DNA of 64,000 nt, from NCBI GenBank assembly GCA_035478595.1, contig DATIJL010000004.1, forward strand, positions 1 to 64,000, read 5' to 3'. The stretch comes from Candidatus Chromulinivoraceae bacterium (GTDB lineage Bacteria; Patescibacteriota; Saccharimonadia; Saccharimonadales; Saccharimonadaceae). The position numbers and the translations under genes were made by a program. Under the pieces are notes generated by a model. The model was not told the DNA's origin and did no database searches. It was given only the letters and a program-made list of their open reading frames with translations. Below, one piece after another: positions 1 to 8,348 of the stretch (positions within the stretch are counted from its first letter, which is position 1; each line of letters starts with the position of its first letter).

Positions 1-77
1 CAGCTCGAAAACCAGGCCAGTCGAATACGAGCCCCATACACTTGGAGTTGTTTTCCGGTCATTGTTCTTGTTCTCAC
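1..77 (-). CDS. 5' end of a gene leaving the window (possible XRE-type HTH protein)
   Basis: An open frame runs from a GTG at 77 off the left edge. An AAAGGAG ribosome-binding site lies 5 nt before the GTG, and a second in-frame ATG sits at 62. Only 25 residues are visible. They contain GKQLQVYGARIRLA, which resembles the first helix of many XRE-family repressors (lysine/glutamine-rich start, then G-x-R-I-R-L-A-R), but the helix-turn-helix itself would lie outside the window. The strong RBS supports a real gene; the family guess is weak. Confidence 0.45.
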   Translation of the reverse strand, partial: MRTRTMTGKQLQVYGARIRLAWFSS

Positions 78-158
78 TTTCACTCCTTTCTAGATTAGAA
101 AGTATATGACGAAGTGTCCAAGATGTATGGGAGCCGGATAACGGTCGACGCGTTCATA

Positions 159-187
159 TTGACAAAAATACACTTTAATTATATAAT
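159..187 (+). promoter_or_regulatory. Consensus promoter of GC-rich cassette 1
   Basis: TTGACA (159-164), a 17-bp AT-rich spacer and TATAAT (182-187) match the sigma-70 consensus exactly. A GGAG Shine-Dalgarno (203-206) follows in the leader, in a GGAGACATA context also found at the start of cassette 2 (39519). The promoter is AT-rich while the gene it drives is strongly GC-rich, a sharp change over about 40 bp. Confidence 0.75.
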
Positions 188-248
188 TATTCTAGTCTCT
201 TTGGAGACATACTGTTGGCAGCCCCCTCGAAGTGAAAGCGAGCCCATC

Positions 249-575
249 ATGCTCCTCTCTGCCTTCCGCCGGTTCCAGAACTTCCAGCGCCGTCACGGCC
301 TCGAGTTCAACGTTGCCGGCGCCGCGACCGGATTGGTCACGGGCACGATCCTTGCCGTCGGATTCCTCACACGCAGCGACGCGACGCCCGCCCCCGCCCC
401 GCACGGCATCGGCTGGTTGACCGGTCCGGTCCTCGCCCTCATACATGACGGCGGGATCTGACACCTGTTGGCCGTCTCATTCCTCGGAGGTGTCGAAGTC
501 GGCGCATTGACACTTTACGTGGCAGTGCAGCTTCGCTACTTCCACACCAACCGCCACCTCGACCGCTGGCGCTGA
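249..575 (+). CDS. GC-rich cassette 1: small multi-TM protein with an in-frame TGA
   Basis: From ATG 249 the frame encodes about 108 codons with an in-frame TGA at 459-461. After it the same frame continues for 37 codons with the same GC-rich codon use and a hydrophobic segment, ending at TGA 573-575. Visible features are an N-terminal basic/aromatic stretch (FRRFQNFQRRH), a first membrane segment (AGAATGLVTGTILAVGFL), a second near GWLTGPVLALI, and a third after the TGA (LLAVSFLGGVEVGALTLYVA), then a basic tail. The TGA is therefore a nonsense mutation, a sequencing error or a recoded codon; elsewhere UGA is a stop. The start is uncertain: the best Shine-Dalgarno (203-206) sits too far upstream of ATG 249. 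No family recognised. Codon use points to transfer from a GC-rich, perhaps actinobacterial, source. Confidence 0.55.
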
Positions 576-588
576 TCCAACAGCACCA

Positions 589-625
589 CCCGATGGGACC
601 CGCAACCGCGCGGAGTCCCATCGGG
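589..625 (+). terminator. Two-tier GC hairpin of cassette 1
   Basis: An 11-bp stem (589-599 with 615-625, CCCGATGGGAC/GTCCCATCGGG) encloses a smaller CCGC/GCGG hairpin. It starts 13 nt after the stop at 575. No T-run follows, unlike the native terminators in this window, so it resembles terminators of high-GC bacteria. The same design ends cassettes 2 and 3. Confidence 0.6.
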
Positions 626-658
626 CAGCTCACTAGGTTCGCATTACCTTATGCTAAT

Positions 659-841
659 CTAGACGGCTGCTACTGCCTTTTTAGATGAATTTATAGCTTG
701 CCTTTTAGCGATTTCGCCGTGATGTTCACTTGATAGGACATCCGACACGTTCATGCCCCTAAGTGCGATAAGACCGACCCGGTGCAGAGTGTTAGCTAAG
801 ACTAACATTTTATGCTTATTAGGCTCTAATTTCGTCAACAT
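659..841 (-). CDS. Small hypothetical protein
   Basis: A 60-codon frame from ATG 841 (GTG 844 also possible), with an AAGG-like ribosome-binding site 4 nt upstream. The product is basic, mostly helical-looking and has no recognised motif. Base composition matches the local AT-richer background, not cassette 1. It lies convergent to cassette 1 and divergent from the Nudix gene at 916. It could be a chance frame. Confidence 0.3.
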   Translation of the reverse strand: MLTKLEPNKHKMLVLANTLHRVGLIALRGMNVSDVLSSEHHGEIAKRQAINSSKKAVAAV

Positions 842-903
842 CACACCTTAAATTGAGGTTATATAACACCCTCCACCAACAAATCCGCTATGTAGGGAAA
901 TGT

Positions 904-909
904 TATAAT
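904..909 (+). promoter_or_regulatory. Leaderless -10 box of the Nudix gene
   Basis: TATAAT ends 6 nt before ATG 916, so transcription should start at or next to the A of the ATG. There is no Shine-Dalgarno. One of a recurrent set in this window. Confidence 0.6.
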
Positions 910-915
910 CGTAAG

Positions 916-1515
916 ATGAATATGGAATCGCCCAAATGGACAATAGATAGCTCCAAATACATCGTTAACGATAGATTTTTAAAACTGCGCGTCGACTCTT
1001 GCACAATACCACAAGGTGGTAAAGTAGGTACCTATTATGTTCTTGAGCTAGATGATTGGGTCAACTGCATCGCTATTGATTCCGATGATAACGTTATCAT
1101 GTTAAGGCACTATAGGCATGGCGTGCAGAAACATCTTATGGAATTCATCGGTGGCGGCATGGAGAAAACAGATGCCTCACCTGAAGCAGCTGCAAAACGT
1201 GAGCTTGAAGAGGAAACGGGCTATACCGGTGGTTCCCTTTACCACGTCGGAACGAGTTATCCTAACCCAGCAAACCACACGAATCAAGTGCATACATTCT
1301 TAGCAGTCGGTGGAAAGATAAGCCAAGATCAAAATCTCGAAGTTGGTGAAACGATTACATTAGAGAAGATCCCCTTCAAGACGGTTATAAAGCAAATGAG
1401 TAAACCTGGTGCAGTATATCCGGCTATCTACCTTGCTGCCTTATTTCATGCTATGAACTTTATCCGAGCTTCAGAGAATCCAGCGTTGGCACATTTGAAG
1501 AAGTACGTTGAATAA
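916..1515 (+). CDS. Nudix hydrolase, ADP-ribose pyrophosphatase-like
   Basis: A 199-residue protein when started at the leaderless ATG 916. The Nudix box spans about residues 80-103, ending AAKRELEEETGY; the catalytic Glu residues of RELEEE are present, although the first Glu of the consensus is Ala (a position that varies). A beta-rich N-terminal half (VGTYYVLELDDWVNCIAI) and the length fit the ADP-ribose/ADP-sugar pyrophosphatase (NudF-like) branch, which cleaves nucleoside diphosphate derivatives to two monophosphates. Substrate cannot be read from the sequence. It stands alone, convergent with the 2H phosphoesterase, another nucleotide-type enzyme. Confidence 0.85.
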   Translation: MNMESPKWTIDSSKYIVNDRFLKLRVDSCTIPQGGKVGTYYVLELDDWVNCIAIDSDDNVIMLRHYRHGVQKHLMEFIGGGMEKTDASPEAAAKRELEEETGYTGGSLYHVGTSYPNPANHTNQVHTFLAVGGKISQDQNLEVGETITLEKIPFKTVIKQMSKPGAVYPAIYLAALFHAMNFIRASENPALAHLKKYVE

Positions 1516-1526
1516 TGTGGCGAGAC

Positions 1527-2180
1527 TTAATTTTTAGATCCTAGATCAAATTCCTCCACTATAGTATGAGGCCTTGAGAAACAAACATCTGCCCTCACGA
1601 TCCCAATCCTATCCACGGTGATTGGAACATCGACTTCAACACTCTTTAACTGTTCGCGCACGTCGCTGACAAGAATTCGTTTTTTATATCTCGCCTGCGT
1701 AGAATGGATGAATCCGGAATCAATAATCCGTCCGCCAAGACGAGGCAAATCCATTAGTTCGTCTCGTATCTTCGAGATCTGTCCTTGATCCTCCCCGCGC
1801 AGGATGATAGCTCCAGACCCAACTTGAAGACGAGTAAGTCTTACCTCGAACGGGTCAAGGCTGCTTGCTATTGCCCTAAGCCTATCTCGATAGAGACCGA
1901 CGTTACTCTCAATGAACTGTATGACGTCATGATCTTCGTAGCCATCGACCACCGAAGTAAGGTTCATAATTGTGATATGTCGTGATCCATAGGGTGAAAG
2001 ATAGAGGACATCTTTCAACCGCTCCTGAATATTTGCGTCCAGAGAGTTAAGTCGATCATTATCCTCTTTCGTGAGTGTGTATGCTATGCCAAAGTATGTA
2101 ATTGGTTCGTTATAATTGTCGAGCGGATTTGTTTCTTGCATAGTAAGTAAAGACCTGAGCTTATAGAGTTTTTCAATCAT
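1527..2180 (-). CDS. 2H phosphoesterase (LigT / 2'-5' RNA ligase-like)
   Basis: 217 residues with two H-x-T/S-x motifs, HITI (in SRHITIMNL, about residue 68) and HSTQ (in GFIHSTQARYKKR, about residue 158). These are the paired catalytic histidines of the 2H superfamily, which hydrolyses 2',3'-cyclic or 2'-5' phosphodiester bonds in RNA or nucleotides. Length is typical. The start is ambiguous: ATG 2180 is preceded almost directly by a TATATA box, whereas ATG 2141 (MQETNPLD) has an AGGT ribosome-binding site and would give a 204-residue product. The substrate is unknown. Confidence 0.75.
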   Translation of the reverse strand: MIEKLYKLRSLLTMQETNPLDNYNEPITYFGIAYTLTKEDNDRLNSLDANIQERLKDVLYLSPYGSRHITIMNLTSVVDGYEDHDVIQFIESNVGLYRDRLRAIASSLDPFEVRLTRLQVGSGAIILRGEDQGQISKIRDELMDLPRLGGRIIDSGFIHSTQARYKKRILVSDVREQLKSVEVDVPITVDRIGIVRADVCFSRPHTIVEEFDLGSKN

Positions 2181-2368
2181 TGTTATATACCAAGTTCATT
2201 GACAAGGCGAGCCCTCGTGCTGTTTAGTTTAAATTAACATATTCCATACCTAATCATACATTACAGACATAATTCCTGTCTTCGTCACCGAAGCTATGAG
2301 TAAAGCAGCTCTCTGTATATTAAAGTTGTATACAACCTTGCGAAAATAGTATATAATTTTATTTTTAC

Positions 2369-3634
2369 ATGCACGAGAAGATTCCCAACACATCACCCGA
2401 CATAGCAGTACATGGAACCGGTTGGCTCGATCAAGTTGACGATCGGTTTCTCGATGAGTTGACAGACAACGAGGAGACCGAGCTCGCCGGTTTACATATC
2501 GAACTTGATGCCATACTGGGCGAACTATTTGCTCCCAGATATTACGTTGATAGCCGCGAAAAGGATATTCAGCTAACATACCTGCGATCTATATTACGGT
2601 TGAAACTTGCACGTATCAGCGAGCTTACCACTGGTTATCCGCAAACCGGTTCGGCTGCATCTGTCATTGCCACCAAAGAGGCAAGCGGACACGATCTCAA
2701 TCCCCACTTTAAACTCGAGCGACGAATCGATTTTTTTAACGCATACGCTGATGAAGTTGCAAGAGGCGAGCAAGCTGCATTCGGAGACAATGCCTTTACG
2801 ACACAACAGCTTAATCACTACACGGCACGAAAACCCGGCAATAACACTTCCGAGAGTCCTATAGTTGTTGGTCATCTACGACGCAATCTCGAGACATATG
2901 AGATTACAGACGAACTTTGTTCCTATATGCTAGTCCTTTGCTCATCTCATCCCGACGGTCCAACCGCATTCGATAGGGACCTGCCAATCGACACAGTCTA
3001 TCTTAATGGAATTTGGGTCAAGCCTGAATACCGCCAAGAACATTTAGGTAGCGAGCTCGGTGACGAACTACTAGCAGATGCGAACAATCGGCCCATATAT
3101 GCTTCTGTCAAGGCAGATAACTTTGGCATGATGCACCTCCTTTCACGCCTTGGCAAAAATTATCGCGACCCTAACTATAAAACAGGGCTTCAGTCTGGAC
3201 GAAGTAGAACGCTCGAGCTACTCTACTGGCATCGTTATTTCGGTGATTCACGGCTCGACAACCGCGTAATGACCGTGTACGACCCTGGCATTTTTATTCC
3301 TGATTCAATCGCGACCGTGCGCCAAGAAGATATCGTTAAACTGCATGAGGTAAAACAAAATCTTGGTCGTGATCGAATTGCAATATATAACGGACCTATA
3401 TATAACTCGGCTGGACTTCCACGAAATTATCGCGTCGATGCCGCAGTTAGCTTGCTACTTGACGACGGAGAATATGTCGGTATTCCCCTTGGTAATTACC
3501 GCTTATACGTTCGTGTCGATTCACTTCCGCTAAGAACTGCCCGCAACATTCGCAGACGTTATGACGAAGTTGACGAACGGCGTGAGCGTGACCATATGAC
3601 TCGTTTTGGCCGGCGAATATTAGCTCTAAACTAA
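2369..3634 (+). CDS. Large protein with a central GNAT acetyltransferase-like domain
   Basis: 421 residues. About residues 205-265 resemble the acetyl-CoA-binding motif A of GNAT enzymes (DTVYLNGIWVKPEYR, then HLGSELGDELL, then a helix and ASVKADNFGMMHLLSRLG). The first 150 residues are charged and helical with no motif I recognise; the C-terminal 130 residues are a separate unassigned region ending in an Arg-rich helix. A TATAAT box (2352-2357) lies 11 nt before the ATG with no Shine-Dalgarno, suggesting a very short or absent leader; a TTGTATACAA palindrome sits just upstream (2326-2335). GNAT activity is inferred, the substrate unknown. Confidence 0.65.
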   Translation: MHEKIPNTSPDIAVHGTGWLDQVDDRFLDELTDNEETELAGLHIELDAILGELFAPRYYVDSREKDIQLTYLRSILRLKLARISELTTGYPQTGSAASVIATKEASGHDLNPHFKLERRIDFFNAYADEVARGEQAAFGDNAFTTQQLNHYTARKPGNNTSESPIVVGHLRRNLETYEITDELCSYMLVLCSSHPDGPTAFDRDLPIDTVYLNGIWVKPEYRQEHLGSELGDELLADANNRPIYASVKADNFGMMHLLSRLGKNYRDPNYKTGLQSGRSRTLELLYWHRYFGDSRLDNRVMTVYDPGIFIPDSIATVRQEDIVKLHEVKQNLGRDRIAIYNGPIYNSAGLPRNYRVDAAVSLLLDDGEYVGIPLGNYRLYVRVDSLPLRTARNIRRRYDEVDERRERDHMTRFGRRILALN

Positions 3635-3687
3635 GGAGTTAACCTAGATTGAATGTTGGAACGGTAAAATACCGCTTCAATATCGTC

Positions 3688-4665
3688 CTATTTCACCAAG
3701 GTTTCTGCCATCCGAAATGCTTCAGATATGATCTTTACCACATCGTGAGTTTCCATGTCAGGATCGTAGAAAATATTATGGTAGTTAGTTGGTGAGATAT
3801 GGAGGGTACGAAGAATTTCCCATACTTTATCCTGCTGAGCTCTCATATAGCTAGGAAGCACTACAAGATGGGTAATTTTCTGATTCTCAGGTTTCAAGAA
3901 GGCTGCTGCATCTAGTGCCTGACATAGCCATCTTCCCTGTTTAGTTCGTAGGGTAATCCGTTGGTAAAGCGGGTTTTCAGCATTGTCATTAACAAAATGT
4001 ATTTCATCATCGTGATAAGCAATGAGACCGTGCGATTCGAGTCGATTCACAAGGTTTTCAGCGTCAATTAATTTAGAGCTTTCTGGAATCAAGAGAAAAT
4101 CTTCGCCGTCAATTGCATCAGCGGATATAACAGATACATCCTGAAACAGAGTGATCAGACTTGCCCGAAAGTCTTTTATGTTTTCTTTCGTAAAATGAGG
4201 TGCTTCCTCATGCCCGTGGGTGTGACCTTTCCGGCTATTATACTCGTCGTATAAAGAAATCAGTCGAGCAGAGGGCAGAAAAGGACGTATTGCACGTGCA
4301 AGACTAAGCCCAACCTTATCTTCAGGGATAAGGTTCGTGATTTTCATCTTCCCATCGAATTGAAGATAGTCTATTAGATACGGACCGAGTGTTTCAAATT
4401 CTATAGGCGCACCTTGATTACGAACAGTGACGAGCGTATCGAGCTGCGCCCGCGAAAAGTCTACTCCGTGGATTTGATATATTTGATCAAGCTTGCTTAG
4501 GCTCTCGGTTAACGCGCGAGACGATCGTTTCGAAAACCCTCCATCCGCTTCTTGAGAATTCAAGATTCTAGCGATGCCACTTACACGCTCACTATGAGAC
4601 CCATGGGCCATAAGCATTTGCAAGTATGCAGGAACTTCCCCTTCGTTATATGTAGGATGAATCAT
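3688..4665 (-). CDS. Hypothetical protein, 325 aa
   Basis: I do not recognise the family. It is a soluble, mixed alpha/beta-looking protein without signal peptide or TM segment. A His-rich stretch (KGHTHGHEE, about residue 150) could bind metal. The C-terminal third (ITHLVVLPSYMRAQQDKVWEILRTL, read in parts) has regular beta/alpha alternation. The start at 4665 has no Shine-Dalgarno but a CATAAT box 9 nt upstream. It stands alone between the GNAT-containing gene and the Clp-like gene. Confidence 0.6.
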   Translation of the reverse strand: MIHPTYNEGEVPAYLQMLMAHGSHSERVSGIARILNSQEADGGFSKRSSRALTESLSKLDQIYQIHGVDFSRAQLDTLVTVRNQGAPIEFETLGPYLIDYLQFDGKMKITNLIPEDKVGLSLARAIRPFLPSARLISLYDEYNSRKGHTHGHEEAPHFTKENIKDFRASLITLFQDVSVISADAIDGEDFLLIPESSKLIDAENLVNRLESHGLIAYHDDEIHFVNDNAENPLYQRITLRTKQGRWLCQALDAAAFLKPENQKITHLVVLPSYMRAQQDKVWEILRTLHISPTNYHNIFYDPDMETHDVVKIISEAFRMAETLVK

Positions 4666-4791
4666 TATATACGTATTATGTCTGTAGTATTTATCTCAAA
4701 ATAGCATTTAAAAACACACCTGTAAAGAAGAACGGATCATATCATAAGTCGAGCTTCCAGCTCAGATCTCAACTCGATTAAAGTGAACAGC

Positions 4792-6507
4792 TCATACATG
4801 CCTCCCCAGCCATGACTCGCTGCCAATGATTGTTATAGGTCCATGCAGTTGCCCGCTTACGATTCGCTCAGCAAGTGGCATCTCAAAGTGTGTTGCTATA
4901 AGACGCCTTACTGGCCTGGCACCAAATAGTGGATCATATTCTTGGTGTAGCAGCTTCGCAAGATATTGGTCTGGCACATCGAACGTAATCCCAAGACGAG
5001 AAAGGCGCACCCCTAATCTAGTGAGTTCTCGTTGCGCGAGAGCAACGAGCTGCAGTTCGCTAAGAGGCTTATATACTAAAATCGCATCGAATCTGTTGAT
5101 AAACTCGGGACGGAATTGGCTGAGCAGCAGCGGCATGAGGGATGTCCGTAAAAAGTTAGTACTGTTTACATCAATCCCATTTACATGAGCGTCCGCAATT
5201 TCTCTACTACCGATATTCGAAGTAGCTAGTAGTAATGTTTGAGTAAAATCAACTGTTTTTCCGCTCGAATCCGTAAGGCGACCATCATCGAGTAATTGCA
5301 AAAAAACATCGAACAACTTGGGGTGAGCCTTCTCGATTTCGTCTAACAACACGAGTGAATACGGCTGACGATCGACAGCACCGGTAAGCTGACCACCCTC
5401 TTCGTAGCCTACATATCCTGGTGGTGAGCCTGTAAGGCGCACTGCACTGTGTGACTCACTATACTCACTCATGTCCAAACGGATCATCGCTTTAGGGTTA
5501 GCATACACTTGTTCGGTAAGTGCCTTGGCCGTTTCTGTTTTACCTACACCAGACGGACCAAGTAGCAAGAATGAGCCACGAGGCCGCGAATCATCACCGA
5601 TGCCAAGCTGTGAGTTGATCATTGTGCGAGCTATAGTTCTCGTAGCCGAATCTTGCCCAATAATGGCGTGGCGGAGCCGTCCCTCAAGGCCCACCAAATA
5701 CGCGGCACCGTTGGCGTCCAAGCTAGCGAGTGGCACTTTCTCACGTTCAGAAATAGCATCACGTACATCGATGAGTTCGACTTGTTGCCGACCTTCAAAA
5801 GCCACCTTCACCGCTACTTCCTCAAACAGCCGAAGCGCCGTATCAGGTAACACTCTCCCGTGTCCATAACGTCTGCTCAAACTGATAGTAAGATCTGTTA
5901 CTTCTGGTGCAATGACCATTGTCTGACCCGAGGCAACATTTTCTAAAATTGCACCAATTGTTTCCGGACTCAGCTCAGCAAGTTCAAGCGGCACAAGTGT
6001 GCGATTAAAAATATAATCTTTATGAAACGTACGCCGAAATGCCGTTTCTGTTGTCGTAACGATAAGTCGAATACCCGAATGAGACGTGATCGCCTGCAGA
6101 AGCTCAAGCGTCTGTTCAAGCCGGCTGGGATCGTCCGTCGCTAACAGCTGTATATCCTCAACAACAATAATTGCCTCCTGAAGTCGCGCCATTTGAACAC
6201 GAAGTGCATCAAAACACGCACGTAAACTGTCCCCCGCAACAAATAGACTCAAGATAGGAGCCGTATCAAGCACATATACCTTAGCGGGTAACTGCGGGAT
6301 AGCGCCTTCAAACACTCCCAGAGTTAGCATTTCGATCAGAGTACTCTTTCCAACTCCAGGTTCACCGATAATAACCGCATGGTGATGAGTAGGACGCAGT
6401 AAGATTTGCACCAAGCGGCGAAGTTCATCGTCTCGACCAATTACCTCTGTGAACGAATCTGTTTTGGTTGTAAGATTACGAAGACGAATGGAAAGCGGCG
6501 TACTCAT
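4792..6507 (-). CDS. Compact Clp/Hsp100-type AAA+ ATPase (ClpA/ClpC-like)
   Basis: 571 residues with two AAA+ modules. D1: Walker A GEPGVGKS (about 48-55) and Walker B-like IIVVEDIQLL (about 113-122). D2: Walker A GPSGVGKT (317-324), pore loop GYVG (364-367), Walker B LVLLDE (385-390) and sensor-1 TSN. It lacks the N-terminal Clp repeat domain and the ClpB M-domain insertion, so it is much shorter than ClpA, ClpB or ClpC (about 750-860). Family knowledge: such ATPases thread substrates through a hexamer pore for unfolding or disassembly. It overlaps the upstream acidic gene by ATGA (6504-6507), implying translational coupling and probably a joint function. Missing N and M domains suggest an unusual adaptor or substrate, plausibly the coupled neighbour. 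Confidence 0.85.
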   Translation of the reverse strand: MSTPLSIRLRNLTTKTDSFTEVIGRDDELRRLVQILLRPTHHHAVIIGEPGVGKSTLIEMLTLGVFEGAIPQLPAKVYVLDTAPILSLFVAGDSLRACFDALRVQMARLQEAIIVVEDIQLLATDDPSRLEQTLELLQAITSHSGIRLIVTTTETAFRRTFHKDYIFNRTLVPLELAELSPETIGAILENVASGQTMVIAPEVTDLTISLSRRYGHGRVLPDTALRLFEEVAVKVAFEGRQQVELIDVRDAISEREKVPLASLDANGAAYLVGLEGRLRHAIIGQDSATRTIARTMINSQLGIGDDSRPRGSFLLLGPSGVGKTETAKALTEQVYANPKAMIRLDMSEYSESHSAVRLTGSPPGYVGYEEGGQLTGAVDRQPYSLVLLDEIEKAHPKLFDVFLQLLDDGRLTDSSGKTVDFTQTLLLATSNIGSREIADAHVNGIDVNSTNFLRTSLMPLLLSQFRPEFINRFDAILVYKPLSELQLVALAQRELTRLGVRLSRLGITFDVPDQYLAKLLHQEYDPLFGARPVRRLIATHFEMPLAERIVSGQLHGPITIIGSESWLGRHV

Positions 6508-8081
6508 ACAGCCAAGCTCTCAGCACGAGCTTTTCGTGCTCGTTGTGTTATACGAGAAGATTCGAACGAAATAACAATATCATCGCCACCCTCCGTAACG
6601 TTAAAGACGCTTGTCTTAGAGATATTAGGCATAACGAAGCTAGCCCTCTCCCACGCTGCTGGTTCGACAGCATGCAGCATCGCTTTTTTAGACTGACGAG
6701 ATGTTATTTCAGGGTTCAATGTTCTGGCAACCTCACCTCTCTTTGACTCTTTACGTAGTGTCGTCGAAGTCTCACGGAGAGTGAATGTTTCCCGTTGACT
6801 CTCCTCCATCCGCTCATCGACACCATCCTCCCGAGTAGTAACCTGTGACACTTGTTCTTCTTGGTCCTCAAGAGGTCGAGTCGTTGCAACTTTACGTTCT
6901 GCCCGAGGAGGCGGCTCTACATAGTGATAAGGTCTCACCACCGTCCGCTCCTCAACTAGAGTCGCGCGAGCAATTACATCAGACTCGAGCAAAACGGGTG
7001 CTTGTTCTCGCACATAAATAGTCTCGTTCGGCTGGAATGTTACAGGAGATGTTTGTGATCGGTCCCCTACCCGCATTTCTGTGCCTTCTATCCGCGGTTC
7101 GTAAGGATCATCTAGTAGTGTCTCGGCCAGAGGCTGCTCCACATCAGCCGCGACATAATCCTTTATTTCAATGGCAGCTACCACCAACTCAACAATAGGT
7201 TCATCTATTTCATCTTGGTCGTCAACAATCGTCGCTGTTTTTTCGAACACTTCGGTTTTAAACACAGAAGGCGCGAGCTTTGCATCAGCATCAACAGATT
7301 TCACCACCCCGTCCGGCTCGACCCTGATACCAGCGCCTTCACCTACCTCCGCCACATAAGCTGTAGTCGGTTTAGCTCGTTCAACCTCACCTTGTGCCAC
7401 AGCCACGACATTCAGCTCCGAGAAGATCTCGACAAGCTGTTCTACAAGACTCACTTCATATGGTGATACGTTCTCTATCTTTGGTTCACCAATACTTATA
7501 TCCAAATCATAACTCTCTGAATTGGTGTCAGCTAGAGCTACGTCACGCCCCGAGACCTCGTAAGATGGGTCGACACTAACCCCCACCCCATCGCCCGATG
7601 ACGACTCGAAACTATCGTAGTCAGAACCTCTGTCAAAGTTGGCTTCTGGCTCTTCTCGTAACTTCGGCCGCTCCTCGGATCTAGCGCTCAGGGTAAATGT
7701 TTGTCTTCCATCAACAACACCATCAAATGTAAATGTCTGGATAGACCATACCTCCATCTCATCTGTACTACTGGGCGCCAAGATCTCCACTATTGCCTCA
7801 CCGCCAAGGAGTGCTATTTGGACAGCCTGCTGCTGCTCATCGTTTAATAGTAGTGGCAAAGTAGAACCCGTCTCTCCACTATCCTCAAGCGGGTAAAAGC
7901 CGTCGTCCTCTACCACATATTTCTGAATTGTAGCTCCATATTCCTGAGTACGTTCGGCTTCAATTAAGTTCGAGGACTCATATATTCCGCCTATAGAAAA
8001 TTCGAGATCACCTTCAATAATAATGTTCACCTCGGGCGTCTCGTATTTGTAATCAGTTTCTTGTTCGACCCCTATTTCCAT
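6504..8081 (-). CDS. Highly acidic, probably disordered protein coupled to the Clp-like ATPase
   Basis: About 525 residues from ATG 8081, chosen because GGGGAG lies 7 nt upstream and because the acidic, Val/Thr-rich composition starts there. The frame stays open to ATG 8294, which would add 71 basic residues. The middle is low-complexity with many Glu/Asp-Val-Val runs; the C-terminus turns basic and ends with a structured-looking segment. No domain recognised, no signal peptide, no TM. Its stop overlaps the start of the AAA+ gene. It may be a scaffold, adaptor or substrate of that ATPase; this is inference from coupling only. Confidence 0.65.
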   Translation of the reverse strand: MEIGVEQETDYKYETPEVNIIIEGDLEFSIGGIYESSNLIEAERTQEYGATIQKYVVEDDGFYPLEDSGETGSTLPLLLNDEQQQAVQIALLGGEAIVEILAPSSTDEMEVWSIQTFTFDGVVDGRQTFTLSARSEERPKLREEPEANFDRGSDYDSFESSSGDGVGVSVDPSYEVSGRDVALADTNSESYDLDISIGEPKIENVSPYEVSLVEQLVEIFSELNVVAVAQGEVERAKPTTAYVAEVGEGAGIRVEPDGVVKSVDADAKLAPSVFKTEVFEKTATIVDDQDEIDEPIVELVVAAIEIKDYVAADVEQPLAETLLDDPYEPRIEGTEMRVGDRSQTSPVTFQPNETIYVREQAPVLLESDVIARATLVEERTVVRPYHYVEPPPRAERKVATTRPLEDQEEQVSQVTTREDGVDERMEESQRETFTLRETSTTLRKESKRGEVARTLNPEITSRQSKKAMLHAVEPAAWERASFVMPNISKTSVFNVTEGGDDIVISFESSRITQRARKARAESLAV

Positions 8082-8335
8082 CTCTCTCCCCTTTTGTGCT
8101 CGGGCCGCTTCTAGAGGGCGATAAAACCTTCCGTTACTCTCTGCGGCGAAGAGCACAGTTTCATCCGAGGACTGGTTTTCTGACTTTACAGTTGCGCGAC
8201 AGTGAGGGAACTTCGCCCTGCTTGCCCAGTTACCTCGGAGTATATATAGTGTGTCTTTATAATACGAATACCGTAGCCCTGGTGTATGTGACATAGGTCA
8301 CAACCTGCCGAAACCTGAATATCACGAGAGTAGAG

Positions 8336-8341
8336 TATACT
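8336..8341 (+). promoter_or_regulatory. Leaderless -10 box of the SRAP-like gene
   Basis: TATACT ends 7 nt before ATG 8349 and no Shine-Dalgarno is present, so the mRNA is predicted to begin at the start codon. Confidence 0.55.
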
Positions 8342-8348
8342 AAACAGT

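Noticed and set aside
249-575. Alternative genetic code with UGA as an amino acid
   Set aside because: nusB and cassettes 2 and 3 end at UGA in sensible places and Trp is UGG throughout, so standard code 11 applies; the single internal TGA needs another explanation.
192-633. Minus-strand frames over cassette 1
   Set aside because: Same GC effect; they lie opposite a frame with consensus promoter, hydrophobic helices and a terminal hairpin.
4826-5869. Plus-strand frames opposite the Clp-like ATPase
   Set aside because: They are antisense to continuous AAA+ motifs and have no start signals.
8082-8294. N-terminal 71-residue extension of the acidic protein
   Set aside because: Open but basic and unlike the rest; the GGGGAG ribosome-binding site before 8081 gives a better start. 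Not fully excluded.
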